A DNA stretch of 41,694 nt from Nemertoderma westbladi. Taxonomy: Eukaryota; Xenacoelomorpha; Nemertodermatida; Nemertodermatidae. Within the stretch, counting starts at the first letter, position 1, and each line of letters begins with the position of its first letter. Shown piece by piece: positions 1 through 11,800 of the stretch. The stretch is from NCBI GenBank assembly GCA_032718475.1, contig JAUCBJ010000363.1:1-41694 (forward strand). Reading direction: 5' to 3'. A program made the translations under genes and the position numbers. Below the pieces are notes generated by a model, which saw nothing but the letters and a program-made list of their open reading frames with translations, had not been told where the DNA came from and searched no databases.

Positions 1-463
1 TTAAGTATAATAATCAAATTTGTCGGTATAATGATAATATTATAAATACAATAACCTTACTTCGCCGTAGCTCGCCCCACAACTCATTAATGGCGCCCAT
101 ATGCTAAGGCTTCACTCGCTTCATGGCTCGCCCCATTTTTTCAATGTTGGAAAGGAATGAAGGGGACGTCGGGTGATGGTGGTAGTGGTAATGATGTTGT
201 GGGTGAGGAAGAACTCACTTCACGGCTCGCCCCCATAAGTCTGTGTTTATTTACCTTTTTTAGTTGTTGCGTCATAACCTTACTTCGGCGCTATCACTCA
301 CACTTCGACGCTATCACTCACTTCATGGCTCGCCCCATAGGTAGAATAATCAAATCATGTTAAAGACTTTTATAATAACAAACGTCTGCAACCCACTTAC
401 TATATTGGGTTTTACCTATTGCGGATGCACAATGGTAACCATAGTAACCATGGCGGGGTCAAG
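1..463. other. No gene recognised; degenerate short repeats
   Basis: I see no coding similarity here on either strand. The stretch carries several imperfect copies of a short motif (cactcacttcatggctcgcc) near 110-140, 215-235 and 310-340, together with ataaccttacttcg repeats. If RBM25 continues leftwards past exon D, this would be the next intron. No later RBM25 exon was found here. Confidence 0.5.
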
Positions 464-671
464 AATGGTAACCATGGTAACCATAGTAAGTGGGTGGGGC
501 AACAATAGTAATCATAGTAAGTAGGCGGGGCACGCCTGCAAACTGGTCTTATACCGTGTATGTCACATATATACACAGTGGTGACATATGTTACATATGC
601 ACAATGGTAACCATGGTAACCATAGTAAGTGGGTGGGGCAACAATAGTAATCATAGTAAGTAGGCGGGGCA
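464..671. repeat. 69-bp direct repeat pair
   Basis: Positions 464-532 and 603-671 appear identical over 69 bp, each made of nested atggtaaccat and atagtaagt/gtggggc sub-motifs. A partial third copy lies just upstream near 427-450. The 70 bp between the copies are AT-rich with several acatat motifs. This looks like a small local tandem duplication with no evident function. Confidence 0.8.
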
Positions 672-747
672 AGAGCCGTTCGGCAAATTCTTTAACATGG
701 TAGACTATGGCAGACGCTGTCTCAATCACGTTGTTATGCCTACTACT

Positions 748-2522
748 CCGGTGCTACTAACCTCCTCCGATAGGTGGGAGTCGATGTCCGTACCGATACT
801 ACTAACCTCATCCGATAGGTGGGAGTCGATGTCCGTACCGGTACTACTAACCCCATCCGATAGGTGGGAGTCGATGTCCGTACCGATACTACTAACCTCA
901 TCCGATAGGTGGGAGTCGATGTCCATACCGGTGCTACTAACCTCCTCCGATAGGTGGGAGTCGATGTCCGTACCGATACTACTAACCTCATCCGATAGGT
1001 GGGAGTCGATGTCCGTACCGGTACTACTAACCCCATCCGATAGGTGGGAGTCGATGTCCGTACCGGTGCTACTAACCTCCTCCGATAGGTGGGAGTCGAT
1101 GTCCGTACCGCTACTACTAACCTCCTCCGATAGGTGGGAGTCGATGTCCATACCGGTGCTACTAACCTCCTCCGATAGGTGGGAGTCGATGTCCATACCG
1201 GTGCTACTAACCTCATCCGATAGGAGGGAGTCGATGTCCGTACCGCAACTACTAACCTCCTCCGATAGGTGGGAGTCGATGTCCGTACCGGTACTACTAA
1301 CCTCCTCCGATAGGTGGGAGTCGATGTCCGTACCGGTACTACTAACCTCCTCCGATAGGTGGGAGTCAATGTCCGTACCGGTACTACTAACCTCCTCCGA
1401 TAGGTGGGAGTCGATGTCCGTACCGGTCCTACTAACCTCCTCCGATAGGTGGGAGTCGATGTCCGTACCGCTACTACTAACCTCCCCCGATAGGTGGGAG
1501 TCGATGTCCGTACTGGTACTACTAACCTCCTCCGATAGGTGGGAGTCGATGTCCGTACCGGTGCTACTAACCTCCTCCGATAGGTGGGAGTCGATGTCCG
1601 TACCGGTACTACTAACCTCCTCCGATAGGTGGGAGTCGATGTCCGTACCGAAACTACTAACCTCCTCCAATAGGTGGGAGTCGATGTCCGTACCGAAACT
1701 ACTAACCTCCTCCAATAGGTGGGAGTCGATGTCCGTACCGAAACTACTAACCTCCTCCAATAGGTGGGAGTCGATGTCCGTACCGCTACTACTAACCTCC
1801 TCCGATAGGTGGGAGTCGATGTCCGTACTGCTACTACTAACCTCCTCCGATAGGTGGGAGTCGATGTCCGTACCAGTACTACTAACCTCCTCCGATAGGT
1901 GGGAGTCAATGTCCGTACCGCAACTACTAACCTCCTCCGATAGGTGGGAGTCGATGTCCGTACCGCTACTACTAACCTCCTCCGATAGGTGGGAGTCGAT
2001 GTCCGTACCGAAACTACTAACCTCCTCCAATAGGTGGGAGTCGATGTCCGTACCGCTACTACTAACCTCCTCCGATAGGTGGGAGTCGATGTCCGTACTG
2101 CTACTACTAACCTCCTCCGATAGGTGGGAGTCGATGTCCGTACCAGTACTACTAACCTCCTCCGATAGGTGGGAGTCAATGTCCGTACCGCAACTACTAA
2201 CCTCCTCCGATAGGTGGGAGTCGATGTCCGTACCGCTACTACTAACCTCCTCCAATAGGTGGGAGTCGATGTCCGTACTGGTACTACTAACCTCCTCCGA
2301 TAGGAGGGAGTCGATGTCCGTACTGGTACTACTAACCTCCTCCGATAGGAGCGAGTCGATGTCCGTACCGCTACTACTAATCTCCTCCGATAGGAGGGAG
2401 TCGATGTCCGTACCGCTACTACTAATCTCCTCCGATAGGAGGGAGTCGATGTCCGTACCGGTACTACTAACCTCCTCCGATAGGTGGGAGTCGATGTCTG
2501 TACCGGTACTACTAACCTCCTC
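748..2522. repeat. 45-bp minisatellite abutting RBM25 exon D, about 39 copies
   Basis: A 45-bp unit is repeated about 39 times without an obvious length change. Because 45 is divisible by three and the unit lacks stops, three frames stay open: one on the plus strand and two on the minus strand. Only one continues a recognisable protein, the minus-strand frame in phase with RBM25 exon D, which would give a 15-residue acidic Ser/Thr-rich repeat (EEVSSTGTDIDSHLS). The varying codon in the middle of the unit changes between Thr, Ser, Cys, Phe and others, so selection on protein sequence is not obvious. On the minus strand nearly every unit also reads GAG|GTTAGT, a possible 5' splice site; two units near 2381-2440 have ATTAGT instead. 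The array may therefore be intronic from 2516 downwards. Confidence 0.9.
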
Positions 2523-2659
2523 CCGCGTCTCATCCTTGTCTCCACGAATTTTCAGTTTCCGTCTCAGCGGTGGTTTTCCATCGTCGACACGTTTTTTCGC
2601 TTTGTACTCCTCTAGAAGAACTTTCGTTTTCGCATCAACTTTAACAACAAGTTTCTTTC
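2517..2659 (-). CDS. RBM25: RBM25 exon D: end of the RRM and basic linker
   Basis: Minus-strand exon after acceptor ttgttacag (AG at 2661-2660). The first two bases complete the glycine codon begun by exon C. The reading is G-KKLVVKVDAKTKVLLEEYK, closely matching the conserved RBM25 stretch after the RRM (KKLLVKVDAKTKAQLDEW), then a basic segment (KKRVDDGKPPLRRKLKIR) and DKDETREE. The minimal exon is 143 bp and ends in phase 0 at GAG|gttagt (donor 2516-2511). Alternatively the frame runs on through the 45-bp array to a TGA at 728-726, or to a possible donor at 729-724 or 746-741, adding nearly 600 acidic low-complexity residues. The acceptor and homology are strong; the 3' end is unresolved. 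The rest of RBM25 (RE-rich region, PWI domain) is not in the window. Confidence 0.9.
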
Positions 2660-3119
2660 CTGTAACAATAATATGAAATATTGATGTAAGTGTGAGTAAT
2701 CGAAATATTCTGGACGATGATGAAAATGTGTAACTTGTTCGTTTCGTTGATTATTAGCAGTTTACACACAGTGTAAATTAAATCTACTGTATTTATGTTA
2801 GTTGTGTGTGTGTTACGTAGGTCGTAGGTACTGTAGGTAGATCTGGAGAGGGCTCTTTCCGCCAATCATCAGCTGTGCTGCCTCATAATTTTACTTTGGA
2901 GTTTCATGCAATAAAATAAATTATAATAATAATAATAAAAGTTCCCACCCAGTGTGTATTATTGTATCACGGGCGTAGCGTAGCCAGGATTTATCTTGGG
3001 AAGGGCCAAACTTTTAGATATATTTCGTTGTTACCTTTCAATGTGCTATAAACTATAATAAAATTCTAATATAATATCATTCAGCACATGGATAATTCAA
3101 CCAGTTAAGTTTATAGTTA
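2660..3119. other. AT-rich 3' end of the RBM25 intron
   Basis: No coding similarity is visible. A short (aat)n run lies near 2920-2940. On the minus strand this is the last 460 bp of intron before exon D, with a moderately pyrimidine-rich approach to the acceptor. Confidence 0.5.
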
Positions 3120-4053
3120 GTGTACGAGTTCAGCCGGAAGTATCATCTGTAACCAGAAGTCACGCATCCCTACATTTGAGTTCGTCATCCACGGTTATGG
3201 CACAATCCACTACGTCATTAGAACTGCCTGGCCAGATTGTAGCCCCGTAACCCTGCACCATCACCAAACCCTAGGCCATGCCAAGGTCGTCGACCCCCTC
3301 ACAGGCAGAGGGAGCTGGAGTGAAGGACTGCGAAGAGCAATCAACGCCGAATGCCCCCCAATACACACGCGAGACCCCTGTCACGCATGCCATCCCGCTT
3401 AGTGACAAGCGTTTCTGCGAGATGGCGGATTAGAATCTGGGTCTCGGTGCACCAGATGCCATCGGTGGTCGAACGGTTGGTTTGAGTGTACGAAGTCGCG
3501 TCCGCGTTAATAACGGCTATGTCAAATGAAGCGACTCGTTGGTTCACCCAGACCCCCCATGCAACCAGGTCTGCCCACACTCCCCCCACCTCACGGCCCT
3601 CTCTGGTCTCTGTCCAGGTGCCCCCGGGAGAGGGTCACCTCGCGCTCCACGCTGGAGCTGCCGACCACATCGGCGATGAGGTCCCCAAAGACCTCCCGCA
3701 CCTCATCATGGCGCTTAATAATCAACCCGCCAGACTTGCAGCTTAGAGCATTTGAGGTGGAAAATGCATCTCCACAACCTTCGCACTTCGCTGAAAGACC
3801 CGGCGGGGTGAGACCATACCTCAGGGCCAGTCCGTCCCGAAATTCATCAGGACTCAGATCTGTGTGATCTAGGGTGGATGGCTGTGCGTAAGCCATCCTC
3901 CGATCTTGTGGGATACAGCACGTTGGACAGTTCGTTAGCAGGCTGGTGAGAGCGCTGAGACTGCTGCCTCCTCTGTTGTAGAGTGTATTTGACAGCCTGC
4001 ACCATGGATTGCTCCTTGATTGCCTCCCGTAGATGCTGTTCGTGGTCGGTCAC
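3120..4053 (-). pseudogene. Decayed retroelement C-terminal fragment
   Basis: On the minus strand, a piece near 3896-3591 reads DEFRDGLALRYGL...CEGCGDAFSTSNALSCKSGGL...RHDEVREVFGDL. It continues in broken frames with FDIAVINADATSY (about 3530) and HLAETLVTKRDGM...SLLFAVLHSSSLCL (about 3400-3290). From memory this order resembles the Cys/His-containing C-terminal region of reverse-transcriptase polyproteins common in cnidarian, echinoderm and hemichordate genomes. It is broken by frame changes and stops and lacks the RT core, so it is a dead 3' fragment inside the RBM25 intron. The upstream open segment 4053-3847 (MTDHEQHLREAIKEQSMVQA) is probably part of the same element. Family assignment is tentative. 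Confidence 0.65.
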
Positions 4054-7000
4054 TTGAAGGGGTTGTCCAGTGCTATAAACTTGGTAATTTACGAATAGTT
4101 AGTGCACAGGATGTATTACCATCGACTGGACATGGTAGTACTCACCCCATTTACAAGCCTTTTTACACTAATAATCTCCATTTGGTCGCCATAATACATA
4201 GCCCTCAAAGGAGCAAGGAGCTAAACCTACGGATCGCTCATTAACTTACCGGCTACAGTAAAGTCGTGTAGTAAACGGATCGCTCGTTAACTTACCGGCT
4301 ACAGTAAAGTCGTGTAGTAAACGGATCGCTCGTTAACTTACCGGCTACAGTAAAGTCGTGTAGTAAACGGATCGCTCGTTAACTTACCGGCTACAGTAAA
4401 GTCGTGTAGTAAACGGATCGCTCGTTAACTTACCGGCTACAGTAAAGTCGTGTAGTAAACGGATCGCTCGTTAACTTACCGGCTACAGTAAAGTCGTGTA
4501 GTAAACGGATCGCTCGTTAACTTACCGGCTACAGTAAAGTCGTGTAGTAAACGGATCGCTCGTTAACTTACCGGTTACAGTAAAGTCGTGTAGTAAACGG
4601 ATCGCTCGTTAACTTACCGGCTACAGTAAAGTCGTGTAGTAAACGGATCGCTCGTTAACTTACCGGCTACAGTAAAGTCGTGTAGTAAACGGATCGCTCG
4701 TTAACTTACCGGCTACAGTAAAGTCGTGTAGTAAACGGATCGCTCGTTAACTTACCGGCTACAGTAAAGTCGTGTAGTAAACGGATCGCTCGTTAACTTA
4801 CCGGCTACAGTAAAGTCGTGTAGTAAACGGATCGCTCGTTAACTTACCGGCTACAGTAAAGTCGTGTAGTAAACGGATCGCTCGTTAACTTACCGGTTAC
4901 AGTAAAGTCGTGTAGTAAACGGATCGCTCGTTAACTTACCGGTTACAGTAAAGTCGTGTAGTAAACGGATCGCTCGTTAACTTACCGGCTACAGTAAAGT
5001 CGTGTAGTAAACGGATCGCTCGTTAACTTACCGGCTACAGTAAAGTCGTGTAGTAAACGGATCGCTCGTTAACTTACCGGCTACAGTAAAGTCGTGTAGT
5101 AAACGGATCGCTCGTTAACTTACCGGCTACAGTAAAGTCGTGTAGTAAACGGATCGCTCGTTAACTTACCGGCTACAGTAAAGTCGTGTAGTAAACGGAT
5201 CGCTCGTTAACTTACCGGCTACAGTAAAGTCGTGTAGTAAACGGATCGCTCGTTAACTTACCGGCTACAGTAAAGTCGTGTAGTAAACGGATCGCTCGTT
5301 AACTTACCGGCTACAGTAAAGTCGTGTAGTAAACGGATCGCTCGTTAACTTACCGGCTACAGTAAAGCCGTTCAGTAAACGGATCGCTCGTTAACTTACC
5401 GGCTACAGTAAAGCCGTTCAGTAAACGGATCGCTCGTTAACTTACCGGCTACAGTAAAGTCGTGTAGTAAACGGATCGCTCGTTAACTTACCGACTACAG
5501 TAAAGCCGTGTAGTAAACGGATCGCTCGTTAACTTACCGGCTACAGTAAAGACGTGTAGTAAACGGATCGCTCGTTAACTTACCGGCTACAGTAAAGTCG
5601 TGTAGTAAACGGATCGCTCGTTAACTTACCGGTTACAGTAAAGTCGTGTAGTAAACGGATCGCTCGTTAACTTACCGGCTACAGTAAAGCCGTGTAGTAA
5701 ACGGATCGCTCATTAACTTACCGGCTACAGTAAAGCCGTGTAGTAAACGGATCGCTCGTTAACTTACCGGCTACAGTAAAGCCATGTAGTAAACGGATCG
5801 CTCGTTAACTTACCGGTTACAGTAAAGTCGTGTAGTAAACGGATCGCTCGTTAACTTACCGGCTACAGTAAAGCCGTGTAGTAAACGGATCGCTCATTAA
5901 CTTACCGGCTACAGTAAAGCCGTGTAGTAAACGGATCGCTCGTTAACTTACCGGCTACAGTAAAGCCGTGTAGTAAACGGATCGCTCGTTAACTTACCGG
6001 CTACAGTAAAGCCGTGTAGTAAACGGATCGCTCGTTAACTTACCGGCTACAGTAAAGCCGTGTAGTAAACGGATCGCTCGTTAACTTACCGGTTACAGTA
6101 AAGTCGTGTAGTAAACGGATCGCTCGTTAACTTACCGGCTACAGTAAAGCCGTGTAGTAAACGGATCGCTCGTTAACTTAGCGGCTACAGTAAAGCCGTG
6201 TAGTAAACGGATCGCTCGTTAACTTAGCGGCTACAGTAAAGTCGTGTAGTAAACGGATCGCTCGTTAACTTACCGACTACAGTAAAGTCGTGTAGTAAAC
6301 GGATCGCTCGTTAACTTACCGGCTACAGTAAAGCCGTGTAGTAAACGGATCGCTCATTAACTTACCGGTAAAGTCGTGTAGTAAACGGATCGCTCGTTAA
6401 CTTACCGGCTACAGTAAAGTCATGTAGTAAACGGATCGCTCGTTAACTTACCGGCTACAGTAAAGTCGTGTAGTAAACGGATCGCTCGTTAACTTACCGA
6501 CTACAGTAAAGTCGTGTAGTAAACGGATCGCTCGTTAACTTACCGGCTACAGTAAAGCCGTGTAGTAAACGGATCGCTCGTTAACTTACCGGCTACAGTA
6601 AAGTCGGGTAGTAAACGGATCGCTCGTTAACTTACCGGCTACAGTAAAGTCGTGTAGTAAACGGATCGCTCGTTAACTTACCGGCTACAGTAAAGTCGGG
6701 TAGTAAACGGATCGCTCGTTAACTTACCGGCTACAGTAAAGCCATGTAGTAAACGGATCGCTCGTTAACTTACCGGCTACAGTAAAGCCATGTAGTAAAC
6801 GGATCGCTCGTTAACTTACCGGCTACAGTAAAGCCGTGTAGTAAACGGATCGCTCGTTAACTTACCGGCTACAGTAAAGCCATGTAGTAAACGGATCGCT
6901 CGTTAACTTACCGGCTACAGTAAAGCCATGTAGTAAACGGATCGCTCGTTAACTTACCGGCTACAGTAAAGTCGGGTAGTAAACGGATCGCTCGTTAACT

Positions 7001-8210
7001 TACCGGCTACAGTAAAGCCATGTAGTAAACGGATCGCTCATTAACTTACCGGTAAAGTCGTGTAGTAAACGGATCGCTCGTTAACTTACCGGCTACAGTA
7101 AAGCCATGTAGTAAACGGATCGCTCGTTAACTTACCGGCTACAGTAAAGCCATGTAGTAAACGGATCGCTCGTTAACTTACCGGCTACAGTAAAGCCGTG
7201 TAGTAAACGGATCGCTCGTTAACTTACCGGCTACAGTAAAGTCGTGTAGTAAACGGATCGCTCGTTAACTTACCGACTACAGTAAAGTCGTGTAGTAAAC
7301 GGATCGCTCGTTAACTTACCGGCTACAGTAAAGTCGTGTAGTAAACGGATCGCTCGTTAACTTACCGGCTACAGTAAAGTCGTGTAGTAAACGGATCGCT
7401 CGTTAACTTACCGGTTACAGTAAAGTCGTGTAGTAAACGGATCGCTCGTTAACTTACCGGCTACAGTAAAGTCGTGTAGTAAACGGATCGCTCGTTAACT
7501 TACCGGCTACAGTAAAGTCGTGTAGTAAACGGATCGCTCGTTAACTTACCGGCTACAGTAAAGTCGTGTAGTAAACGGATCGCTCGTTAACTTACCGGCT
7601 ACAGTAAAGTCGTGTAGTAAACGGATCGCTCATTAACTTACCGGTAAAGTCGTGTAGTAAACGGATCGCTCGTTAACTTACCGGCTACAGTAAAGTCATG
7701 TAGTAAACGGATCGCTCGTTAACTTACCGGCTACAGTAAAGTCGTGTAGTAAACGGATCGCTCGTTAACTTACCGACTACAGTAAAGTCGTGTAGTAAAC
7801 GGATCGCTCGTTAACTTACCGGCTACAGTAAAGTCGTGTAGTAAACGGATCGCTCGTTAACTTACCGGCTACAGTAAAGCCGTGTAGTAAACGGATCGCT
7901 CGTTAACTTACCGGCTACAGTAAAGTCGTGTAGTAAACGGATCGCTCGTTAACTTACCGGCTACAGTAAAGTCGTGTAGTAAACGGATCGCTCGTTAACT
8001 TACCGGCTACAGTAAAGTCGTGTAGTAAACGGATCGCTCGTTAACTTACCGGCTACAGTAAAGTCGTGTAGTAAACGGATCGCTCGTTAACTTACCGGCT
8101 ACAGTAAAGCCGTGTAGTAAACGGATCGCTCGTTAACTTACCGGCTACAGTAAAGTCGTGTAGTAAACGGATCGCTCGTTAACTTACCGGCTACAGTAAA
8201 GCCGTGTAGT

Positions 8211-8840
8211 AAATGGATCGCTCGGTAACTCACCGGTAAAGCCGTGTAGTAAACGGATCGCTCGTTAACTTACCGGCTACAGTAAAGTCGTGTAGTAAAC
8301 GGATCGCTCGTTAACTTACCGGCTACAGTAAAGTCGTGTAGTAAACGGATCGCTCGTTAACTTACCGGTAAAGTCGTGTAGTAAACGGATCGCTCGTTAA
8401 CTTACCGGCTACAGTAAAGCCGTGTAGTAAACGGATCGCTCGTTAACTTACCGGCTACAGTAAAGTCGTGTAGTAAACGGATCGCTCGTTAACTTACCGG
8501 CTACAGTAAAGTCGTGTAGTAAACGGATCGCTCGTTAACTTACCGGCTACAGTAAAGCCGTGTAGTAAACGGATCGCTCGTTAACTTACCGGCTACAGTA
8601 AAGCCGTGTAGTAAATGGATCGCTCGGTAACTCACCGGTAAAGCCGTGTAGTAAACGGATCGCTTGTTAACTTACCGGCTACAGTAAAGCCGTGTAGTAA
8701 ACGGATCGCTCGTTAACTTACCGGCTACAGTAAAGTCGTGTAGTAAACGGATCGCTCGTTAACTTACCGGCTACAGTAAAGCCGTGTAGTAAACGGATCG
8801 CTCGTTAACTTACCGGCTACAGTAAAGTCGTGTAGCAAAC
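8211..8840. repeat. Higher-order repeat marker block, copy 1 of 5
   Basis: Within the satellite a set of rare variants recurs with fixed spacing: aaatgg, then aaatgg 402 bp later, then tagcaaac 220 bp after that. The set starts at 8211, 13618, 18789, 22019 and 24467. The conserved spacing shows that kilobase blocks of many monomers were duplicated as units, with offsets of 5407, 5171, 3230 and 2448 bp. Confidence 0.9.
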
Positions 8841-11800
8841 GGATCGCTCATTAACTTACCGGCTACAGTAAAGCCGTGTAGTAAACGGATCGCTCGTTAA
8901 CTTACCGGCTACAGTAAAGTCGTGTAGTAAACGGATCGCTCGTTAACTTACCGGCTACAGTAAAGCCGTGTAGTAAACGGATCGCTCGTTAACTTACCGG
9001 CTACAGTAAAGCCGTGTAGTAAACGGATCGCTCGTTAACTTACCGGCTACAGTAAAGCCGTGTAGTAAACGGATCGCTCGTTAACTTACCGGCTACAGTA
9101 AAGCCGTGTAGTAAACGGATCGCTCGGTAACTTACCGGCTACAGTAAAGTCGTGTAGTAAACGGATCGCTCGTTAACTTACCGGCTACAGTAAAGTCGTG
9201 TAGTAAACGGATCGCTCGTTAACTTACCGGCTACAGTAAAGCCGTGTAGTAAACGGATCGCTCGGTAACTTACCGGCTACAGTAAAGTCGTGTAGTAAAC
9301 GGATCGCTCGTTAACTTACCGGCTACAGTAAAGCCGTGTAGTAAACGGATCGCTCGTTAACTTACCGGCTACAGTAAAGCCGTGTAGTAAACGGATCGCT
9401 CGGTAACTTACCGGCTACAGTAAAGTCGTGTAGTAAACGGATCGCTCGTTAACTTACCGGCTACAGTAAAGTCGTGTAGTAAACGGATCGCTCATTAACT
9501 TACCGGCTACAGTAAAGCCGTGTAGTAAACGGATCGCTCGTTAACTTACCGGCTACAGTAAAGTCGTGTAGTAAACGGATCGCTCATTAACTTACCGGCT
9601 ACAGTAAAGCCGTGTAGTAAACGGATCGCTCGTTAACTTACCGGCTACAGTAAAGCCGTGTAGTAAACGGATCGCTCGGTAACTTACCGGTACAGTAAAG
9701 TCGTGTAGTAAACGGATCGCTCGTTAACTTACCGGCTACAGTAAAGTCGTGTAGTAAACGGATCGCTCATTAACTTACCGGCTACAGTAAAGTCGTGTAG
9801 TAAACGGATCGCTCGGTAACTTACCGGCTACAGTAAAGTCGTGTAGTAAACGGATCGCTCGTTAACTTACCGGCTACAGTAAAGTCGTGTAGTAAACGGA
9901 TCGCTCGTTAACTTACCGGCTACAGTAAAGTCGTGTAGTAAACGGATCGCTCATTAACTTACCGGCTACAGTAAAGCCGTGTAGTAAACGGATCGCTTGT
10001 TAACTTACCGGCTACAGTAAAGCCGTGTAGTAAACGGATCGCTCGTTAACTTACCGGCTACAGTAAAGCCGTGTAGTAAACGGATCGCTCATTAACTTAC
10101 CGGTAAAGCCGTGTAGTAAATGGATCGCTCGGTAACTCACCGGTAAAGCCGTGTAGTAAACGGATCGCTCGTTAACTTACCGGCTACAGTAAAGTCGTGT
10201 AGTAAACGGATCGCTCGTTAACTTACCGGTAAAGTCGTGTAGTAAACGGATCGCTCGTTAACTTACCGGCTACAGTAAAGCCGTGTAGTAAACGGATCGC
10301 TCGTTAACTTACCGGCTACAGTAAAGTCGTGTAGTAAACGGATCGCTTGTTAACTTACCGGCTACAGTAAAGCCGTGTAGTAAACGGATCGCTCGTTAAC
10401 TTACCGGCTACAGTAAAGCCGTGTAGTAAACGGATCGCTCATTAACTTACCGGTAAAGCCGTGTAGTAAACGGATCGCTCATTAACTTACCGGCTACAGT
10501 AAAGTCGTGTAGTAAACGGATCGCTCGTTAACTTACCGGCTACAGTAAAGCCGTGTAGTAAACGGATCGCTCATTAACTTACCGGCTACAGTAAAGTCGT
10601 GTAGTAAACGGATCGCTCGTTAACTTACCGGTTACAGTAAAGTCGTGTAGTAAACGGATCGCTCGTTAACTTACCGGCTACAGTAAAGCCGTGTAGTAAA
10701 CGGATCGCTCGTTAACTTACCGGCTACAGTAAAGTCGTGTAGTAAACGGATCGCTTGTTAACTTACCGGCTACAGTAAAGCCGTGTAGTAAACGGATCGC
10801 TCGTTAACTTACCGGCTACAGTAAAGCCGTGTAGTAAACGGATCGCTCATTAACTTACCGGTAAAGCCGTGTAGTAAACGGATCGCTCATTAACTTACCG
10901 GCTACAGTAAAGTCGTGTAGTAAACGGATCGCTCGTTAACTTACCGGCTACAGTAAAGCCGTGTAGTAAACGGATCGCTCATTAACTTACCGGCTACAGT
11001 AAAGTCGTGTAGTAAACGGATCGCTCGTTAACTTACCGGTTACAGTAAAGTCGTGTAGTAAACGGATCGCTCGTTAACTTACCGGCTACAGTAAAGCCGT
11101 GTAGTAAACGGATCGCTCATTAACTTACCGGCTACAGTAAAGCCGTGTAGTAAACGGATCGCTCGTTAACTTACCGGCTACAGTAAAGCCATGTAGTAAA
11201 CGGATCGCTCGTTAACTTACCGGTTACAGTAAAGTCGTGTAGTAAACGGATCGCTCGTTAACTTACCGGCTACAGTAAAGCCGTGTAGTAAACGGATCGC
11301 TCATTAACTTACCGGCTACAGTAAAGCCGTGTAGTAAACGGATCGCTCGTTAACTTACCGGCTACAGTAAAGCCGTGTAGTAAACGGATCGCTCGTTAAC
11401 TTACCGGCTACAGTAAAGCCGTGTAGTAAACGGATCGCTCGTTAACTTACCGGCTACAGTAAAGCCGTGTAGTAAACGGATCGCTCGTTAACTTACCGGT
11501 TACAGTAAAGTCGTGTAGTAAACGGATCGCTCGTTAACTTACCGGCTACAGTAAAGCCGTGTAGTAAACGGATCGCTCGTTAACTTAGCGGCTACAGTAA
11601 AGCCGTGTAGTAAACGGATCGCTCGTTAACTTAGCGGCTACAGTAAAGTCGTGTAGTAAACGGATCGCTCGTTAACTTACCGACTACAGTAAAGTCGTGT
11701 AGTAAACGGATCGCTCGTTAACTTACCGGCTACAGTAAAGCCGTGTAGTAAACGGATCGCTCATTAACTTACCGGTAAAGTCGTGTAGTAAACGGATCGC

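Noticed and set aside
1-720. Further RBM25 exons to the left of exon D
   Set aside because: I looked on the minus strand for the helical and RE-rich segment that follows in RBM25 and found no match.
743-2545. 600-codon minus-strand frame with RRRLVVPVRTSTPTY repeats
   Set aside because: It is out of frame with the RBM25 homology at 2659-2523, so it is a by-product of the repeat.
697-2676. 659-codon plus-strand frame across the 45-bp array
   Set aside because: It is antisense to RBM25 exon D and open only because the 45-bp unit lacks stops in this frame; it has no homology beyond the repeat.
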